A DNA stretch of 64,000 nucleotides from the NCBI GenBank assembly GCA_002342035.1, contig DDPE01000039.1:8232-72231 (forward strand), written 5' to 3'. Below the pieces are notes generated by a model. That model saw nothing but the letters and a program-made list of their open reading frames with translations, was not told where the DNA came from and made no database searches. Of this stretch, positions 61,141-64,000 are shown piece by piece; the stretch's first letter is position 1; each line of letters begins with the position of its first letter. Source of the stretch: Asticcacaulis sp. UBA2476. Its GTDB lineage: Bacteria; Pseudomonadota; Alphaproteobacteria; Caulobacterales; Caulobacteraceae. The translations under genes were made by a program, and so were the position numbers.

Positions 61141-61701
61141 CTATTGGCTTTTCCGCTGCTTCCATTCGTCGCGCGTCTGGCCCCAGATATTGACGGGCTC
61201 ATTAGCGTAAGGGTCGGGCAGTTTTCCTGCCCCCTGATTATAGGAACCCAACGCCTTGGCCAGATTGGCGGAGGCGTGGTTTTCAGGGGCTATGGTATGG
61301 ACAACGTGATCCCAGCCCAGCACATCGAACACATAGTCGATACAGGCCGTGGCGGCTTCTTTGGCATAGCCCTTGCCCTGCGCCGATGACAAAATGCCCC
61401 AGCCGACTTCGCGGTCGGGCCAGCCGTGCGGGTACAGCGGCCCGATCCGGCCGATCCACTGACCGGAGGATTTTTCAATCACGCTGAACATATGAAACCC
61501 ATCAAGCGCCCACGCCCCGGCAAGGACGCGCATGATGCGCCAGACCAGGGCCGGTGACACCGCTCCGCCGATAAATTTCATGGCATCGGCATCGGCATGA
61601 AAGGCGCAAAAAGCCTCGAAATCCTGGGCGACGGGCGGGCGCAGGATCAGGCGCTCAGTCTCAATCGTCGGGCCAAGCGGCGAAGTCAGGGGCAGGGTCA
61701 T
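61141..61701 (-). CDS. GNAT acetyltransferase, RimJ/RimL type
   Basis: 186 residues. ETERLILRPPVAQDFEAF, the acetyl-CoA loop ILSSAQGKGYAKEAA, and ENHASANLAKALGSYNQG are typical of the RimJ/RimL branch that acetylates protein N-termini or small amines. Substrate unknown. ATG 61701 has GGAAA about seven bases before it. Confidence 0.9.
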   Translation of the reverse strand: MTLPLTSPLGPTIETERLILRPPVAQDFEAFCAFHADADAMKFIGGAVSPALVWRIMRVLAGAWALDGFHMFSVIEKSSGQWIGRIGPLYPHGWPDREVGWGILSSAQGKGYAKEAATACIDYVFDVLGWDHVVHTIAPENHASANLAKALGSYNQGAGKLPDPYANEPVNIWGQTRDEWKQRKSQ

Positions 61702-61719
61702 TAGGGTTTCCAAAAAAGC

Positions 61720-61749
61720 AGAGGCCAAAACCTGTCGGTTTTGGCCTCT
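61720..61749. terminator. mdh terminator
   Basis: AGAGGCCAAAA/TTTTGGCCTCT with an 8-base loop and flanking A/T runs, after mdh on the minus strand. Confidence 0.85.
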
Positions 61750-61768
61750 TAAAGCAAATCCATATACC

Positions 61769-61809
61769 CACTCAAAATGTATTTGCGTGTAACGCAAAAC
61801 TTTTGAGTG
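61769..61809. repeat. Nested inverted repeat at the mdh 3' end
   Basis: Outer arms CACTCAAAA/TTTTGAGTG and inner TTTGCGT-GTA-ACGCAAA. It shares AAAATGTATTTG...CAAAACTTTT with the element after lpd. Confidence 0.75.
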
Positions 61810-61816
61810 ATCTTAT

Positions 61817-62779
61817 TTAGGCAAGGCTGGGATCGATTTCCTTACAGGCGGCGATTAACCCCTGAACGCTTTCGACTGACTTCTTGAACATGGCCTTTTC
61901 GTCCTCATTGGTCGAGAACTCGATGACCTTTTCAACGCCGTCCTTACCGATAACCGCCGGCACACCGACATAAAGACCCGACAGGCCGTATTCGCCGTTC
62001 AGGAAGGCTGCGACCGGCAGGACGCGCTTCTTATCCGACAGGTAGGACTTGGCCATGGCGATACCGGATTCGGCCGGGGCATAGAAGGCCGAGCCGGTCT
62101 TGAGCAGGGCAACGATTTCACCGCCACCGCCACGGGTGCGCTTAACGATCGCGTCCAGTTCGTCCTGGGTCAGGAAACCCTGAGCGACCAGTTCCGGCAG
62201 AGGCAGACCGCCAACGGTCGAATGGCGCACCATCGGCACCATGTCGTCGCCGTGACCGCCAAGCGTCCAGGCGTGGATGTCTTCGACCGAAACGCCGGTC
62301 TTTTCAGCCAGGAAGTAAGCAAAGCGCGCCGAATCCAGAACGCCGGCCATGCCGACAACTTTTTCGACCGGCAGGCCCGAAAACTTTTGCAGCGCCCACA
62401 CCATGGCGTCGAGTGGGTTGGTGATGCAGATTACGAACGCGTTCGGGGCATATTTCTTGATGCCTTCACCTACGGCCTTCATGACCTTGAGGTTGATACC
62501 CAGCAGGTCATCACGGCTCATGCCGGGCTTGCGCGGCACACCGGCGGTCACGATGCAGACGTCGGCATCGGCGATATCGGCATAGTCATTGGCGCCTTTG
62601 AGGGTGACATCCGAACCAAATACGGCGGTCGCTTCGGCAATATCAAGCGCTTTGCCCTGCGGCACGCCTTCGGTAATGTCGAACAGGACGACATCACCCA
62701 GTTCTTCGCGGGCCGCGATGTGGGCCAGCGTCCCACCGATCATACCCGAACCAATCAAAGCAATCTTAGCGCGCGCCAT
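61817..62779 (-). CDS. mdh: Malate dehydrogenase
   Basis: NAD-dependent oxidation of malate to oxaloacetate. 320 residues of the LDH-like MDH group. NAD loop LIGSGMIGG, the mobile loop GVPRKPGMSRDDL with the substrate arginines, NPLDAMVW, and catalytic His in GGHGDDMVP (about 176). Part of the TCA block with suc genes, but separated from sucC by 7 kb. Confidence 0.97.
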   Translation of the reverse strand: MARAKIALIGSGMIGGTLAHIAAREELGDVVLFDITEGVPQGKALDIAEATAVFGSDVTLKGANDYADIADADVCIVTAGVPRKPGMSRDDLLGINLKVMKAVGEGIKKYAPNAFVICITNPLDAMVWALQKFSGLPVEKVVGMAGVLDSARFAYFLAEKTGVSVEDIHAWTLGGHGDDMVPMVRHSTVGGLPLPELVAQGFLTQDELDAIVKRTRGGGGEIVALLKTGSAFYAPAESGIAMAKSYLSDKKRVLPVAAFLNGEYGLSGLYVGVPAVIGKDGVEKVIEFSTNEDEKAMFKKSVESVQGLIAACKEIDPSLA

Positions 62780-62928
62780 GGGAACTCCTCTTTGCAGTGC
62801 GTCATTGGATTATCGCGATGCCTTAATCCTCTTAAGACCCTTTCGCAAGTCTTTGATACGCGGTCGGCTTTATAGTGATGCAAAAGGACGACAAATCTGG
62901 CACAGACGGGCATAAAGGAGCCTTGCCA

Positions 62929-63384
62929 ATGACCGACACCGTGCCTTGCCTTGATTGTGATTACCGGCTTGATAACGGGTTTGTGCTTGATCCCCGCATC
63001 GAAGCGTCATCTGCGTTCATTGCGCATCTCAACCTGTGTCAGGTGCGCCTGCAAAACGACACGCGCTTTGCGTGGCTCGTGCTGGTGCCGACGATTGCAG
63101 ATTTCAGGGAGCTGACCGAGCTATCCGACGCGCAAACTATGGACGTGATGAGCGACATCAGGGTAGCTGAGACGCTGGTGCGCGCCGCAGCCGATCATCT
63201 GGGGTTTAAGGTCGAAAAACTGAATATCGCCAATCTCGGCAATATCGTTGCACAACTGCATATCCACGTCATTGGCCGCAATAGCTCAGACCCCGCCTGG
63301 CCGGGGCCGGTATGGGGCTTTGGTCAGAGCGAAGCTTACGCGAGCACAGCCGATTTGATTGCGGCTTTACGCAAAGCCTTATGA
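62929..63384 (+). CDS. HIT-family nucleotide-binding protein
   Basis: 151 residues, histidine-triad fold. The triad is QLHIHVI: the nucleophile and third His are kept but the first His is Gln. ATG 62929 has AGGAG nine bases before it; the frame opens at 62875. Likely a nucleotide hydrolase or transferase; substrate unknown. Divergent from mdh and overlapping the next gene by six bases tail to tail. Confidence 0.88.
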   Translation: MTDTVPCLDCDYRLDNGFVLDPRIEASSAFIAHLNLCQVRLQNDTRFAWLVLVPTIADFRELTELSDAQTMDVMSDIRVAETLVRAAADHLGFKVEKLNIANLGNIVAQLHIHVIGRNSSDPAWPGPVWGFGQSEAYASTADLIAALRKAL

Positions 63385-64000
63385 TGCCTGATCCGGCATC
63401 ATGATGACCGGGGTCGCGTGACCACTGCCATCGGTCAGGGTGCCGCGCCAGCGACCGTCTTCGCTTTTTTGCAACTTAAGGTGCGACGGAGTGCGTGCCC
63501 CTCTTTCCATATAGCTGAGCGACAGTTCATTGCTTTCGCTTAAGGAAGCGTCGGACACAAGCCCTGAGCGGTTAAGCCCAAACCCGCCGGACAAAGCGCG
63601 CCACGCGCCATCAACCTGCCCACCGGTTTTGCCGCGCAGTTCAAGTGACAATAGCCGTTGCCCGTCCTGTCCGGACACCAGCCATGACCCTTCGAGACTG
63701 CCCATCTGCCCGACCTTGGAGCCAAAGGCGCGGGCGATGCCCGCATCATATTGCAGTTCGCGGCCTGATTTCGGGCCTTCGTAATCGCGGTTATAGGCCT
63801 CGACCTTGACGGCCTTGGCGGCGGCGGTGGTTGGCAGGCCCGCCGGGGGCAGGACGGCCTTGGGCTGAGCCATGACCGGGGCGATATTGGAGGCCACCGG
63901 CGCGCTGAGGGTCGTCGGTGGGGTGACGGCATCAGGCGCTTTGGCCGTCAGCACCGGTGTCGACGCGACCGTTGTGGCCGGGGGGATCACGGGATCAGGT
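63379..64000 (-). CDS. Partial secreted or low-complexity protein of unknown function
   Basis: At least 207 residues; the frame stays open to the window edge with no stop, so the true N-terminus lies beyond. The visible part begins with an Ala/Pro/Thr/Val-rich linker of about 70 residues, followed by a compact domain containing GSLEGSWLVSGQDG, LSLELRGKTGG and RWRGTLTDGSG, with repeated Gly-Ser-Trp type strands. Not recognised. The C-terminal end overlaps the HIT gene. Confidence 0.6.
   Translation of the reverse strand, partial: PDPVIPPATTVASTPVLTAKAPDAVTPPTTLSAPVASNIAPVMAQPKAVLPPAGLPTTAAAKAVKVEAYNRDYEGPKSGRELQYDAGIARAFGSKVGQMGSLEGSWLVSGQDGQRLLSLELRGKTGGQVDGAWRALSGGFGLNRSGLVSDASLSESNELSLSYMERGARTPSHLKLQKSEDGRWRGTLTDGSGHATPVIMMPDQAS

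Noticed and set aside
1..64000. CRISPR array, prophage, transposase or tRNA gene
   Set aside because: No regularly spaced repeats, phage structural genes, transposase motifs or tRNA cloverleaf were found when reading both strands.

Overview
The window comes from a moderately GC-rich alphaproteobacterial chromosome, most probably a Caulobacteraceae member close to Asticcacaulis or Caulobacter. This is inferred from a DnaA with the P-loop form GPYGYGKT, alphaproteobacterial AddB/AddA, AmgK-MurU cell-wall recycling, the rpsT-dnaA-dnaN-recF-gyrB block and the trpF-trpB-trpA-accD-folC order. No rRNA, tRNA, CRISPR array, transposase or prophage was seen.

Layout. 0-4.8 kb: end of cytochrome c maturation (ccmF, ccmH), a DegP/HtrA protease, then a response regulator/histidine kinase pair. 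6.4-7.6 kb: trmD and rplS. 7.7-11 kb: a PQQ-type sugar dehydrogenase lipoprotein, a thioredoxin-fold membrane protein and several small AT-rich unknown genes. 11-22.7 kb: methylmalonate-semialdehyde dehydrogenase, then a tightly overlapping plus-strand series (acyltransferase, tsaE, amgK, murU, addB, addA) and trxA. 22.7-28.5 kb, minus strand: folC, an AT-rich membrane gene, accD, trpA, trpB, trpF. 28.6-33.7 kb: a glucokinase-fold protein that has lost its catalytic Asp and phosphate loops, an MHS-type transporter, a beta carbonic anhydrase, and an aldo/keto reductase-fold protein that has lost three of four catalytic residues. 33.9-42.6 kb: mutM, rpsT, a 650-bp dnaA leader, dnaA, dnaN, recF, gyrB. 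42.7-54.6 kb, minus strand: sucC, sucD, sucA, sucB and lpd, with a tandem pair of uncharacterised secreted paralogues and a membrane gene between sucB and lpd and a third, more distant paralogue beyond lpd. 54.9-61.7 kb: a DUF2306/LytTR divergent pair and an ArsR-controlled run of SRPBCC, VOC and YceI genes, then a GyrI-like and a GNAT gene. 61.8-64 kb: mdh, a HIT protein and a truncated secreted protein.

The genes form several functional blocks. mdh and suc/lpd supply the 2-oxoglutarate-to-oxaloacetate arm of the TCA cycle. The dnaA block supplies replication initiation and gyrase. tsaE/amgK/murU/addAB combine tRNA modification, peptidoglycan recycling and double-strand break repair in one likely transcript.

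The most unusual content is (1) two likely pseudoenzymes, glucokinase-like and AKR-like; (2) a three-member family of secreted two-cysteine proteins around the 2-oxoglutarate dehydrogenase genes; (3) a dispersed two-hairpin palindromic repeat whose GGAGG ends appear to act as ribosome-binding sites, including that of recF; and (4) short palindromes that enclose or abut TAG stop codons. All calls are by reading; no database search was run.
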